A stretch of 64,000 nt of DNA from contig NC_090128.1 in NCBI RefSeq assembly GCF_040581485.1, positions 40,268,931-40,332,930 on the forward strand, read 5' to 3'. A program made the position numbers and the translations under genes. A model generated the notes under the pieces. The model was not told the DNA's origin, made no database searches, and was given only the letters and a program-made list of their open reading frames with translations. This DNA is from Linepithema humile. Lineage: Eukaryota; Arthropoda; Insecta; Hymenoptera; Formicidae. This document shows positions 37,901 to 51,481 of this stretch, piece by piece (the stretch's first letter is position 1; each line of letters opens with the position of its first letter).

Positions 37901-40720
37901 CTCGAGAGAATGACACTTGTATTGTAAATTTTCTTTTAAACGTTAGATATGGAAAACTAAATATTTATAGTAATAAATATTGCACAGAGAACACGTAACG
38001 GAGTGTATTACATCCGAGCACGTTCTAACAGGTCAATAAGGCAGCTCACTATCGTAACTACTATGTGAGAGGCCAAATCATTACGACGAACACGTACGTT
38101 GATGTACGCGCTATTACGAAAATGATGCCACTAAATTCAAGCACTGTGATCTATCAGAGAATTCCAAGAGGTCATCTCAGTTAGTTCTCAATGAAGTTAC
38201 TATATCACTGTGCCATCATTTATACCATTAGATACCACATTTCGAACATTTTCTCCAACCATAAATATACAATTCGTGCTGGATTTTTCTCTAAATAAGA
38301 TACAATCGGTATTAAAAAGATTGAGCTAATGATATCCGTTTTATAAATCTAGCATTGATTAAGACCGTCTGCCGGATATGAGAAGAATCGTGCAGGCAAG
38401 AAACTTTACGCATGACGTTGGAAATGGAGTGGAAAATTGAAGACAGTTGGAAAAGCATTTCCGATATTGGAGACGCCATAGGCGCACGATAAAACGCAAC
38501 GCCAGTAAACAAGATTGAGCGCACCGGCGTTCATTTGAAAAGTAGCAAAAACTTCGCGTAGTATTCTTCCTGCAGGAACGGAGGGGAGAAGCTAATTCGA
38601 TTTGCAGGATCGGATAATAGTACGAGCAATTTTCAAAATTACCTCCTAGTAATTCTCGTAAGAAATAAGGGAATACACGAGGCTGGCTCTCGAGAGGAAA
38701 ATAGATGAGAATAAAGCGAAATCGAAATAAGGATACGAAATAAAAATCGAAATTTCGTTCGCCGCGTATTCGCCGTCGATTGGATATACTAATCGGATCC
38801 ACCCGATAATGGAAGCAGCGTGCACCCGGTTTCTGAGACGCTTATCCGAAAGTGAATGCAAACTCGGACAGACTCTATTAAATTGCGAGCATATAATTAT
38901 GCTTGGATGCGATTCGACTGGTTTTACTTGGGCGGAATCGCCGTCAGATTCGATTGTGCTCATCAATTAATTCGGAGCGTAGTTAACTATAACGATTCGG
39001 GGAGCTTGCGTGTGGCGTGCCATTATGATCGTTGTTAAAACGTCAGGCGCATTCAATCGCGGACGGAGTTACGTGAATGTGCGCTATGAACTTTGTTCGA
39101 TTGCAAATTGATTTAACCACGAGTGTATTCGCTATAAGACTCAACTCTATTCGGAGATTATTTACGTCAATCTAAACCATGTTGTCTATCTATATTACTC
39201 ATTCACAAAGTTATTGTTAGATATAATTGAAAGTTTATTTTATGCGATTAAAATTAAATTTCTGATAAAGATCTACAATTATAAACAAAATTTAAAAATT
39301 TCATTATGCAAGTAAATTGCTAACTTTGCTGTAGCCATAATTTTAATAAAGTGTCTGTAATTAATTTGAGTCAATATATAATTAACGTTATTTGCTATAA
39401 TTTTACTCAAATTTTACCTCTTATATCTATAAATGAATGTTCACGTTTTAATATTTTTATAAGTCTTCAACATCCATGAATAAAACCATTCTAAAAGCAG
39501 TCGTTAAATTTACTTTTCGTTTCTCGTCAAAAGCACAAGTTTCTGCCGTCCAACAAAAGCAGTGAAAAAAAAGTATTACAAAAAAGTTCGTGGAAACTAT
39601 CGTCCAAGTATAAATGTTTCACCGGTAAATGATTATTTCAGACAATGAAAGACGTTGAATGCCAACTGCAATTAATCGAATGATAATTATGTCATGGTTA
39701 ACGAGTGAATGCATTAACGTGAGGGCGCATATCATTAAATAAAATAGATCAAAGTACGAAGCGTACAAGCTTCGTACTTTAGACGCCCACTCATTTTTTT
39801 TTTCTTTTATAAAGTTTCCTACCTTTACAGAAAACTCAAACGATCTAATAAAATGCTCCTCAAAATAAAATGTTTAATATCACATATTCGACATAATATC
39901 TTTCTATGAAAATTTTAGATATAATAAAATTATTTCTAAAATAGTTTATTTACTTGACATTTTTTTCTACTCCCTTTCACGTAAAAACTCAAAAACATAT
40001 GTGATAAGCTTGTTATACCTAGCCTTTAATACTTATTAACCGAGTCCTCTGTAAGCTTTCCATTCAATACCAGGTTTGTGACTTATCCCTCTGCGGATCG
40101 TCCCTCTTTTTATCCCATCACGCGATAAATTCGCGATTAATGGCGCACGGGGCATTAGCGAGAATGGTTTGAGAGTTCCGTTGTACGCGCGGCAGATTAA
40201 CAGTGGATTCATCAAACATCGACTTACCGGTGCGAGCGGTCAGAATCTCCCTTCAGCCGTGCGTGACGTGTAAATCCACGTCCTGCTGGCCGTTCGCAAC
40301 ATCCGGTCCCCGTGCCCGGAATAATCTGTATTGTCCGAAACACGCTTCGCGCCGATTCACCTCGCGAACACGCCGGACAGATGAGGGCCACCCTATATTC
40401 CCGCACGCTCGTGCAAAGTCGAGAGATCACGAGAACACACTGGACCGCGTAAAGAAAAAAAAAAACGCGAGTCAACTCTTCAATTCGGCACTTTAACTGT
40501 CACATTCAACATGAATTCTCGTCACGCCGGAACAATACACGCTGAGGTCTCTTCAAGATAAGCCCAATTTGTCCAATAATACGTCGATTGGCTCGATAAA
40601 AGGGTGACAACCGAAAGAGTGTTCATTTCTGGTCGCTAGCTCATGTATGTTACATATGTGAACTCGCTCGGAAAACTGGAAACGATCAATCATTACACGT
40701 GATGCGGTTATTAACGGCGC
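34902..40720. other. Gene-poor, partly CpG-rich DNA
   Basis: CpG-rich near 35.1-36.1 and 36.7-37.3 kb, AT-rich near 39.2-40.0 kb. A good minus-strand splice donor (CCG|GTAAGTCG) ends near 40226. The upstream frame has no known family, so at most it is an untranslated first exon. C run at about 35647-35658. Confidence 0.5.
39751..39780. repeat. Perfect 12-bp stem hairpin
   Basis: AAAGTACGAAGC and its exact inverse GCTTCGTACTTT are separated by 6 bp. A T-rich run begins about 15 bp downstream. No gene nearby to connect it with, so its role is unknown. Confidence 0.7.
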
Positions 40721-40747
40721 GACCGACCGACCGACCGACCGACCGAC
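40721..40747 (+). repeat. (GACC)n tetranucleotide microsatellite
   Basis: Nearly seven GACC units. A shorter CGAC/GACC run also occurs at about 14049-14066. Confidence 0.9.
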
Positions 40748-43300
40748 GAGATACGAAACTATGATCGGACGATCCGCACGAATTATCGACGGCCGGATAA
40801 AGTTCGGGTCGATGTCGACCGGTGATGATAACGCTCTAATGATTCCACGAGTTTCACGCGGTCTCCTGCGGAGAAGTCTGCGGAAAGTTTCGCGCGGGGA
40901 AAAAGAGAAAAAAGAGAGAAAGGGGGATTTGCGCGACGAGTACAGCGTACCGAACTCTCAATCATAAAACGCTTCGGTGAAATTTCGCCGTCGCAAGACG
41001 ACTGTCGTCGACGAGAAAGAGGACGATGAGTACGGACCAAGTTTCCGCTAGCGCGTAAGCATCAAACTTTCCGATGAGTCTCTCCCGTCGGTTGCTCGCG
41101 TTGCTCCCGCAGAAAGAGTCCTCGACATCCGCGACTCCGTAATCGCGCATGAGAGAGCATCGCGCTACCGATTTTCCTCGGTATTTGATCCCGACATCGT
41201 CGATATACGCGTGCAGTTCTCTCGTGCTCTTCTCACAACTCGCGACTAAATCGCCGGACCGACATTCTCAACAACTCCCCTCGGAATTTACCGGTAATCG
41301 TCGTTCCGGAGGGCGTATAAAGTACGATCGGCAACACTGTCGGACAACAGGTCACTCGATTAATATGCCGAATCTAAGCACGCGAAAAAGGACACGCGCG
41401 TGATTCCGGGATCTCGGCACAATTTCGGGCAACCGGGGTCGCGGCTCGAAGGTACGCACGCGAAATACGTCGGAGAACGTAAAATTTTGTCCAACTATCA
41501 CCGGACTGGATAATAATCCTTCACCGAGAGAAGGTCGTGGGGTCGTCGTCGTGGATTACACGTTGCGACTTGCCGGGTGTCACGCGCAGGTAGCACGTGA
41601 CGCGCAACGCTCGCGTATGACGTCGCCGCGACAGCGAGACGCGAGAAACGTGAGGTCCACGTTACCCGTAGGCATGCGGGACGCCCGACGTGACGCTCTA
41701 GTCGGGTCTGTGTACCGGGGTGCTACTGGAGATAGCCGTATGCTTGTTTTTGCAGAGCTACGCGGTGAGAGAGTGAGACTGGAGCAGAGTGGGAGAGGCA
41801 GGGTGCGAGAGGGCGGCGGGCGGCGGTGGGAGAGAGGAGACCAATAGGGGGTGCGCGAACAGGCGAGACGGAGAAGGGAGACTGGATTGGAGCGAGAGGG
41901 CGCAACTCGGCGGAGTGGATGAACGAAGACGGCGGCAATAGCGAGGCGGAAGTGCGCGAGAGAGTTGATTGAGGGATGGTGGAAAAGAGAGAAGCTGAAA
42001 GTGGAAGAAAGAGGATGAAGGGGGCAGCGTGGAGGAGGGGAGGAGAGGAACCGACTCCCCACCGGGTGGACTCTCGGCTGGCCCCGACGTCGAGCAACGT
42101 CGCGACGGCGCAGCAGTCGCCAGGACTACCATCCCTCTCTCAACAGCGGCTTTCCTTCCCTCCCGTCGCGAGAAGAGCGACCCTCCGCCGCGCCGCCGCC
42201 TCTCGCTGCTTCCCGACCCCGTGCCCCGCACCTTTTCCAGGGCCACGGATCGATCCGACGTCCGTCCGTGCATCCGTACGTACATCCGTCTGTAAACTTG
42301 CTGCTACGGCCGTTACGTATATTCGCGATCAGTCAGGTACAACATATGAATGTGTGTGCGAGTGTGTCGGGGGTGTCATGTGCGTGCGGAAGCGCGTGCG
42401 AGTCTCATTGTCAAGCACGCGTGTCAGGTTCGTGACATCGGGAGCCGATGGGGTGGCGCGTCTTAAAAACTCCGAAAGGATCAAACTGGCGCGCGTGGTT
42501 GTACAACATTTCGTTCCGTCCGTGACTATTGTCGAGCACACGTGGGCCCTTATTACGATATCAAACTAACGACATCTTTTATTCATTTGTTAAAAATTGC
42601 AAGAGTAGTTTTATCGCAGTTTCGCGAATTCTTTTTCCGCTCTCGAGTATTTTGTTGCACGACGGTTAACAGAATTCCGGAAGGGATCGTTGAGCCGCAA
42701 AGTTAGCCGAGAAAGTTAACAAACATTATTTCGAACGATACGCTACAATCGCAAGTTACGGCGAGAACACGTATGCTCGCGCGCCAAGTTCGTCTTTCGT
42801 ATGTTTGACTCTCGACAACTCGGCACGGTATATCGCGAGGTACCCCGCCGCGGGTGGGTGCAGAACTTACACAACGGCCATATGCGCGCTTATCCGCTAA
42901 CGTTCCGTTTTAGCGGCGTGTGCTAGCTAAAGTCGCCTACGCACATTGAATTCGTAGTTTGTACACCCGCGATCTCTCACGATGCAAATATACGACGTGG
43001 TGCAACAACGTGCGTTTATTTCGCTATTAAGAGAAACGTTTTCTCATGGCTAAATGACAAACAGGCCAGCGCGACGTGCAGCTTCTCTTTTCCTCACGGG
43101 ACCGCGCGCGCGGGGCAATCCATTACGCGAAAAACTGATATATTTGACATATGATAAAAGATCGCGACTTGAAAAGGCTTGTAATGTCACGAATAAAAAT
43201 CTCAGGGAAAGCCACCGTGAAATGAAGACAGATTGCACCATCCGAGTCACTTTACGCCGGCGGGAATATTATTAACAACTCTATTAATTCTAATTTCAAG
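40748..43300. promoter_or_regulatory. CpG- and GA-rich block, possible promoter/5'UTR region
   Basis: About 2 kb of dense CpG. The + strand is GA-rich from 41760 to 42050. A GATCAGTCAG initiator-like sequence occurs near 42328, and an acceptor-like GCTTGTTTTTGCAG near 41743-41756. Frames on both strands are compositional. Promoter function is a guess from base composition. Confidence 0.3.
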
Positions 43301-46300
43301 TCCCGCGATCAAATTATTTCACATGCTTGACACACATAATTGATCTCATTTGCACGACAAATCGCATATGCGCATACCGCGCTGCGGCAGAACCTTACAT
43401 ATGCCGCTACAAGTTTGCAATTCAGTACTGAAACGATACGGAGACCGCGTGCACGTATACGTATCCTTGTTTGTCAGTTTGGCATTCATGTGTGCTAACG
43501 TAACTTTGCAAATACACCCGCACACAAATGCACCGTCATCGTCGTGCGTGTCGCCCGTGTTGAATCCACGGCGCGCGAACACGGCCGTGCGCGCTCGTTA
43601 CGCCCCCGCGAAAAGATCCCGAAGGAGGTTGAATAAGTCTACGGCGCGCCACGCACTTCACCGCCGCGTCGTGTTACGTCGTAAAATCGCAACGGTATGT
43701 AAATGCCAGACAGAGCTATGCGTCTGCTCGTCTCCGACCGCATCTAACTCGCGTGCCGAATTGTGTTCCGTTGCTGTTAGCTCAGACACGAGACCACACA
43801 CATGCACTCAGGCACATACATTCGGGGGACGCGCGCGTGATCTATGTGCGTTGTTCCCGTTGATTCTCGATTTACACGACACGCGTATCGCCGCCGTATA
43901 CATCGTGTGTATACGTGTGCGCCCCGAAACAGACGCAATTTGCTCGTGCATCGGCTAATGTAACTCTTTGCGCGCGCGCGCGTGCGCGCACACACGTGTC
44001 ACAGGTCAGCTCGGATCCGCGCGGACCTTATCAATTTGCTCTCTCTTTTTGCAAATGGAGCGCCGTCGCGGATAATTAATTAAACGTGCTTCGGTACGGC
44101 TGGCGTGCACGGAACGAGCGCGCGGTACATTATCGCACAGACAAATATTACAGTCGCGTTTTGTCCGCGTTTCATGTATCTTACGATACTGGCAGATAAA
44201 AACCCGCGTGCACGCGACCCACGTGAATCCAAGATTGTCACTGTCGCGGGGGACGAAAATAAGTAAAAAAAAATTTTGCCAATTAAGCGTGAAAGCTGTG
44301 TAAATAACAAGATTTGCTTTTTTAATAAAATTTAAGTGGGTCTTAATAGAGTTTCAACCAATTTTCTGCTATACAACTTTTGGTCGCATTAAAATCTGGG
44401 CTACAAAAAAGCTTTTTAACGCGAAATGGAAATATTTTCGCACATTAACGTAATCTCAAATATTTTCCGCATGGCAGTCTGCAGCGATGGTGAAAATTAT
44501 TTATAAAAATGTTATCGAATTTTCGTTACGAGAAGCAATGCGAACGCGCTCACCATCCAGAAATTATATTTTCACAATGCAAACGAGACTATTATGAAGT
44601 AGATGTTCAACAAAACGGTCGAGCAGAAATTGCACGCGATAGAGAGTTTCACAGCTTCGACCTTATGCGATAACTATGATTATTGCGATAATAGGTAATA
44701 AATGAAGGTAATTAATGGTCACGTCTAACTAACCACAAAGCGACATTAATTACAGTGATTAATGATTCGACGATGAACGAGGTGCCAAAAATTGTCCGGC
44801 GTTAAAACGCGATAGGCTGGTCCCGGAATCTCTCCCCCACCAACATTAATTTAAACGGTAGATTCTTTGATAAATTTGATCGCAACGCGATATATCGCAT
44901 TTTATGTGCCAATCGCCTCGCGTATCATACGAATCATACTTCGAGAGCAAATTAGAAATATCTCATGTACGCGCGATGCATTCACGCACGCGTATCGAAA
45001 TTTCGCAAAAACTCGTTTGCAACTTTTTTACGGCGGCCTGCGCGAGAAAATTTGTCCATGTAAAACCAATACCGCTTGTCCCCGAAAGCTTTGTGCCGAC
45101 AAGTCCACCGCCGGACTCGTCCGCGGGGCAAGGCTATTTTCCGAAGAGCGACCGATAAAAATTGAGAATTGGCCGAGTTCGGTTCGGTTTATTACTGGCT
45201 CGGGTGAAATTCTCCCGCGCCGGTATTCTGACGAAATTTCCTACGGGGGATAACGTATTCACGACCGTCGGTTACCTCGGGCCCCCGTCTTCAAAGTGGA
45301 GTGTGCAATAATTTGCGCGCACGAACCGACATCCGTGTGTGTATATAGATGAAGATGTATATACACGTTATGTATACATACTGCGATGCCGCGATGTCCG
45401 CCTACACGACACCGTCACATAGGATGACCACAAATTATTGTAACGATTATATTGACAATTATGCGCAACGGTATCGGACGTGGGTGCCAATGTATGTATT
45501 TATACCGGAATGACTGGCGGGTCCCTCGCTTCCATTAGTATAAAACCCCTGCGTTAATACAAATATTGATAGTATTAATGGTAATTCTGATATTTGCATA
45601 TTCGTGCGCGACGTAACGCTGAAATGTAAATCACGGCCGAAACCGTAATTACGTTCCGATTAAGCGATCTCCGGTGACTCTCGGATTGAATTTTCGTTTC
45701 TAACATTGATTACGCCCGAGGCGGCATTTGTGCTCTGACGTTATTATTACACCGCGCCACGCGGAGTTTGAAGTAGACACCGCGAATCCCGACCTTCGCA
45801 CTTTAAGGCTAACGAAGTTTCGCCTCGTTACGTTCTAGGGTTACCGCTCACTGAGCCCTTCCGCCACGCTAGACGGTTGATTAATTTTGTAGATAACGAT
45901 CAGCCTCTCCCACGGCAATTTTACTGAAAAAAGGCACTTGTTGCTCGGAAATACGCGCAAGGAAACAGTAATAGCGGGACTCGTTAAATAGTTAAAATTA
46001 CATTGCCCACTCGCCGAACTTCGCATCCTGAAACCTCCACCGACTAAGATATTCATAATGAATACAGCAGACTCCCCGAAGGATTATAAAACTTGTAGCA
46101 AGATGGCCACGATACATTGTAGTTAATTCATTTTCGTAATATTTTTTTCGTGATTTTTATCTGCTGCGGAAAAGGATAATTTTGTACGCCACTTTTCGAC
46201 GATGCGGAATTAAATTATGGATCAACACAGCGCTGTTTAATTTTGCCATAAAACTTCTCTGGTTAATTCATACGTCAGTGCACGCGACTAAGAAGTCGCT

Positions 46301-47093
46301 GATATTTGTTCTTTACAACGAGCGATAGCGTAATTCGAGTAATTAGTGGCACGAACCGCCACTCTCACAGAGAGCGGAGTGGGTAGCGGCGTTGGGGGCG
46401 AGCGGGTTGCAGGACCCGGGAGAATCGGTAGCGAGAATGTCGAACATCCGTTGCAAGGGTGCGGCCGCGGAAGAAACTGAGTAAGAAATTTGTTGCGAGC
46501 CAACTTTATGCCGCGCGAGAAAGTTAAGTCGAAGCATCATTAACCGGGCGGGGGTTATTTTGGCTAATGAGATGCACCTGCAGCGCGCGGAAACGAGAGA
46601 GCCCGGACATTTCCGCGCTTGTAGTCGACGTCTAAACGCGATGTAACTTAATGTGCCTCGTTTAGACGCGGCGCAGTTTTAATGCGAACGTTTTTATTTT
46701 GTTTAAAACGCGCGATATCGTATCTCTTTTTAACGAATGAGCAAAGTGGCCGTGAATAATTGCACTTTAATTGGCATATGCAGCTTAATTGACTATCTGC
46801 AATTTCGATGTCCCAAGATTGACGACAAGTCTCTTTTCAAAAGCCCGCTTCGTGCCAAAACGTTCATTTATTACTTTCAGCATCATATTAACAAACCGCT
46901 ACGAGCATCGGGAACGCTCGTGTTACAACCTCATGTCGGACGCAGCGGAGCGTAGAATATTGAATTCTGAAAATTGACAGACATTAATTGCATCCCGTTA
47001 GTTCGAGTCCGGGTCGGACGCGAGAGTCCCGACCATAGACGCGTTTTCGGTAGCACGTAATACGTTACCGGTTGTATCTGTCTTTCCCTTTTT

Positions 47094-47095
<2 letters not shown>

Positions 47096-47129
<34 letters not shown>
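47096..47129 (+). repeat. (CT)n microsatellite
   Basis: CT run with one TTT interruption, inside an otherwise unremarkable intergenic segment. Confidence 0.9.
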
Positions 47130-50100
47130 TTGGGGGAACAAACACGGCGCTTTAGTTTAGTTTAATTTAGTTGCGCGTTCTCGTCACGTAGCCGCGTTGC
47201 ACACGTAACCTGTAAACTATTGCAGCGACACATTCAAAACGCCGATTGCGAGGCGGATGGAGGCTCAAGCGGAAGTGCGAGGATAACGAGGATGGGTGGT
47301 CGGCGGAGGGAGGGGAGGGTCGGCGCCTAGCTAGCTGGCTGGTTGGTTGGTTGGCGGAACCCCTCGGGAATGTCATCGAGCAACTATATCGTCGTGAGAA
47401 ACGAGCATAATCCTTTCACCGCGAGAGAGGCTTATACGTGGAGTGCGAGAGTGCGGATTTCGTCGAGCGTTCGCGGAAACGCCACAAGCGGGCGGGCGGG
47501 CGAGGCTTTCGGCTTTCGCCCGGTCGAAAGCGGCTGCACTGCGCGGCGGTATAGGCTAGTCGTTACTCAACGGTGCTCGAATGATTCGCGCGATCGTGCC
47601 CGGGTCGCGTAGACCCGTTGACGAGACGAAAGAAGTCGAGGAAGAGTTCGCCGGGTTCGCTCGAGTTTTGCGCATCGTATTTGAACTCCGCGTCTCACAC
47701 GGAAGAGTCTCACGCTCCCGCGACTTCGAAAGGACACGCGGCGCACAGATCCGCCGGCCGGGACGCGCGGCCGTAGACAAAAGTGCACAATGTTTATTCG
47801 TCTTTTGCCGAATGCGCCTTTTGATCTTCGCGATGCATCGCGACGAGCGTCGGGCGCGGACAAGAGGTTGGTCCATTCAGCCTTAAGGCACGAGCGGAAA
47901 GAGAAAAAGACGGAGAGAAGCCCGGGGGACGCGAGCGGCATCGGCGATCCACTTGAAAAATTGTGTTAAGGGGCCGTCAACCTCGGTACGATGCAGACAA
48001 AGCGATTGGATAGGATGAAATAGCGTTTCCCCGTGGAACGTTTCCTCCTACGAGAGAAAGAGAGAGAGAAAAAGAGAGCAAGGGAAAGACCAACACGATG
48101 TCCCGGTCCTCAACCCCGAGAAACTTCGCTTTGTGCGCTGAAAAGAAAATGCACCGCGCGACCCTGTTATTCGTGCGTCTTCGTCTTCTTTTTCTTGGTT
48201 CCTTTGCTCTCGTTTCTCTCCTCGCCTATCGCGCCGCCCGGCTGTCCCTTTTGAACGCAACCAATTGCCTTACGGTATCATTGTTAATATAGTCGCGGGA
48301 CTCGGAGAAGATGATCCGAGGAGCAATACGTCGCGCGATATTGAGAAAAAATACATTTATGTATTTGAAAAAAAAAATGTACATGAAAAAGAAAGTCGAT
48401 TATGAGGCAGCGCGGAAAGTAACGCAGATCTGAGCTGTACGCATAATTAAAAGTGAATTAAACAAATTCTTTGCAGGTCGAGATGAATCGCGTGCTTTAA
48501 ATAATTTCGCCGATCGCGCTCGCGCGAGGTTCAAGATTCAGCACCGAGATTAATTGAGTTGGACGGGCGTTTAAAAATAAAACGCGAGTGACTCGCGCGC
48601 GATGGTAATCATTGGTGTAAAGCGAAACGCGAAATCGGTCCTTTGAGCGAGTGGAAAACGCGTCCGCGAACACGAGTCATGCTTATTAAGCGCACTTGAG
48701 TATCTCTCCTCGAGCTCAGTTTCCATAAGAACGACAGAAGCCAGCTCGATAGGATTTTCTGTACCGGCGAGAGGAGAGAGCGGTGTAACTTTTCGTCTAA
48801 TGCGCTAAAATAAAATAGCGGGGAAAATTGACTTACTTAAATCAGTTGACTTGAGTTGGCCGCAGAGGAGGAAAATGAGAAAAACTTCCTCCCCGCCCTT
48901 TCGCCCTCGTCACCCCCTCCCCCTCCCCGCGACCCCTTCGGGAACAAAGTTTGCAGCTTGTGCTGTGAAGCAACTTTCCTAATTAATAGGCGTAACAATA
49001 TTAGCGTAAACCGCGTTAGTCTGACTTTCACGGGCGAATATTATGCACTATGCATAACGTGACAGGAAAATATTAGACGCGTTAACGACAACGCTGTCGC
49101 CTTAAGCGAGGCAAGTAAGTACACAACGTCGTTATTGACCCTAAACTTGGCAAAGGGAGTGAACTTGAAATTGCGTTACAATGAAGAACGTAAAGTAAAG
49201 TATGGCGGTGCCTGATGAGGCGAGCTCTGAAACTTCTACGCGTTCCTTAACGCAATTTTTTTTTTTTTTTTATATTAAATTTCACAATACCTCAAGTTTT
49301 AACGTGAAGCAAAGGTAAAGTACGTATCGCGATAAAATATCAAACCGCATCGCGTTCTCCGTGAGAAAGATGAGCGCGATGTGCTCGCTCTGTTGTAGCA
49401 TCGCGCGTATATACGGCAACGCTGCAATTTCAATTTATGCTGCTAGATTTCTATCGGCTAGATGCCATCCATCACTATCATCGCGTCGGAAAGATAGAAT
49501 TTTAGGTTTCCACGGCGTTTTACGCTTAAAGGAAAACGAATGCGCGCATACGGGAAATATCTCAACAAAGTGCGCCGCCACCTGTTACGATGCTCGCGCA
49601 AACGAAAATATTGGAGTAATTACATCAGCGTTATTTCTCAACGCCAGTGTGCATTGTACACAGTTAATTTTAGAATTGCACGAATAAACTACTACGCGCC
49701 GTACAGTTCGGCTATTGAACTCGTATTATTTTATTATTAGGTTAATAAAAGTTCGCGATCGACAATTTGATTTTATACAGCATTAATTGCATTTATGAAG
49801 AGAATAAAAACGCGCACCCGACCGATTTCGTGCGGAATTCCGCATAAAATAAAGCCAAGATACAAATACGCACGCTCTCGTTTACGTTCGTTTAGCTGAA
49901 TTTTCCGCGCTCGCATCTGAACGTATAAATTATTACGTAGCGAAAACGGGCGCCGCCTAAGGAGCGGCGTATAATTTATATTTTTACACAATTCGCCATT
50001 TGCATTTCAAAAGAGCGAGTATTTACGAGATAAGCGATAACCTTTCTGCCGAGTACGCCCGTATAAGTGAAAAAGGAACGCGAAGGCGCGGGACGGAAGG

Positions 50101-50483
50101 AGGAAGGGAAAAGTGAGGAGGAGTGAGTGAGGGAAACGGGGGGAGGACAAACGGACGGACGTGGAAAATGAGAAGAGTTTCTGACCCCTTAGGCAAATCT
50201 ACAGCGATCTCCGCGGCGCGTCTGCACCGAACTACAACGTTGCAGTGGCGTCTCTGCATCGAGCATCATGCACTCTCCTCCAACTTTCTCTCTCTCTTTC
50301 TCCTTTTCTCTCATCTCTTCCCCTCCCCCGTCACACCGACCTCTCCAACCACTTCGCCCTATTGTAAAGTCCGTGTCGCGGAATTTAAAAGTCAAAGCGA
50401 ATGCAGATTAGGCGCACCCCGTGTGTGTATATAGGTCGCCCCTTTTGTCTATACCTTTGCTTGTCCTCAACGCCTCGCGCAAG

Positions 50484-50513
50484 TATGTGTATGTGTGTGC
50501 GTGTGTGTATGTT
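50484..50513 (+). repeat. (TG)n-rich microsatellite
   Basis: ATGTGTATGTGTGTGCGTGT followed by more TG and TATG; degenerate. Confidence 0.8.
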
Positions 50514-51303
50514 TTTTTATGCGTGTACATCCTGCTGTTTGCGCTCGCGACTGCTGAAAATTCCCACCGATTTGCGAGAATCCGTCTCATCAAAGCAGCG
50601 AGATTATCGCTGCAACACACACTGCCTGCGAGATATTCAGGAATGCTTAAACCTAGTAGATAGTAGTCGTACATTAATGCTGCAATATTAAAAAAAAAAA
50701 ATCGTAAAAATCTCGTCCTATTTCCACGAGTTTTTTATTTTATTTTTTTATTTGCAAACAGCAAAATTGGAAACTGCAGTAATATTATACATTTTTCATA
50801 TCTCAATCTATTGGATTATTATATCGAAAAAAAATTAAACTTTTTAATTGTTTACATACTATATTCTAACGCATGTTATATTCAATATTGCAATATGTAA
50901 AGCAATAAAAAAAATAACAGAATTTAATTAGTTATTAAAATAATAATCTTTTATTCAAAGCAAACTATCTTGAAATTAGCCGACATATGACAGGCATTAT
51001 AAATCCAAATGCCTGTCATGAACAGTCTACCTGCGATGAAATACGAACTTGATGTTGCGGCCCAGTAAATTTTAATTTAAATTAGATTTTACTTTCATAT
51101 TTAAATTACGTGTTTCTGAGCTGCACACATGTTATCCAAGTCTCTTTTTCATAATTAACATTCTTAAAATTTCAAAAGGTGTAAGTTCATTCCCTCGTTT
51201 TTCTTTCCGATAATAAATTCAAATTGTCCGACGAAATTAATTATTTGACCATTGTACAGCATTAATCTCTCACGAGCCAATCTCATAGAATATGGGTCAA
51301 TAC

Positions 51304-51326
51304 AATTGTCGTATATTATACGACAA
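51304..51326. repeat. Perfect 23-bp palindrome
   Basis: ATTGTCGTATA and its inverse flank a single T. Weaker symmetry continues outward (GGTCAATAC against GTATTGA-type sequence). Confidence 0.7.
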
Positions 51327-51481
51327 TGTTGATCGACCGTATTGATATGACAATTAGAGAACCATATTACCAATGCTGCAGAACAATGAAATAACTAATA
51401 CCTATTTAGCATATGAATGAAACCGAAATGAAAAGTCGAGAGTAAATCAAGATATCTAAAATCTTTCTCGAATAATAGTGT

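Larger units (their letters stand above)
43301..51481. other. Gene-poor DNA, no gene supported
   Basis: CpG-rich near 43.4-44.0 and 47.2-48.3 kb, with a CGCGCG/CACACA tract at about 43970-43996. TGGCTGGTTGGTTGGTTGG at 47336-47354. T18-19 run at about 49255-49273. A small hairpin (ATGACAGGCAT...ATGCCTGTCAT) is at about 50987-51020. No open frame resembles a known family. Confidence 0.5.

Noticed and set aside
40224..40475. Minus-strand coding exon ending at a GTAAGT donor
   Set aside because: The donor is good, but the frame stops at it without a recognisable protein; at most an untranslated exon.
43350..43958. 202-codon + strand frame
   Set aside because: Cys/Arg/His-rich composition from CpG- and CA-rich DNA, with no domain and no conserved paralogue.
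46995..47035. tRNA-like T-arm (GTTCGAGTCC)
   Set aside because: No D-arm, anticodon arm or acceptor stem can be formed upstream.
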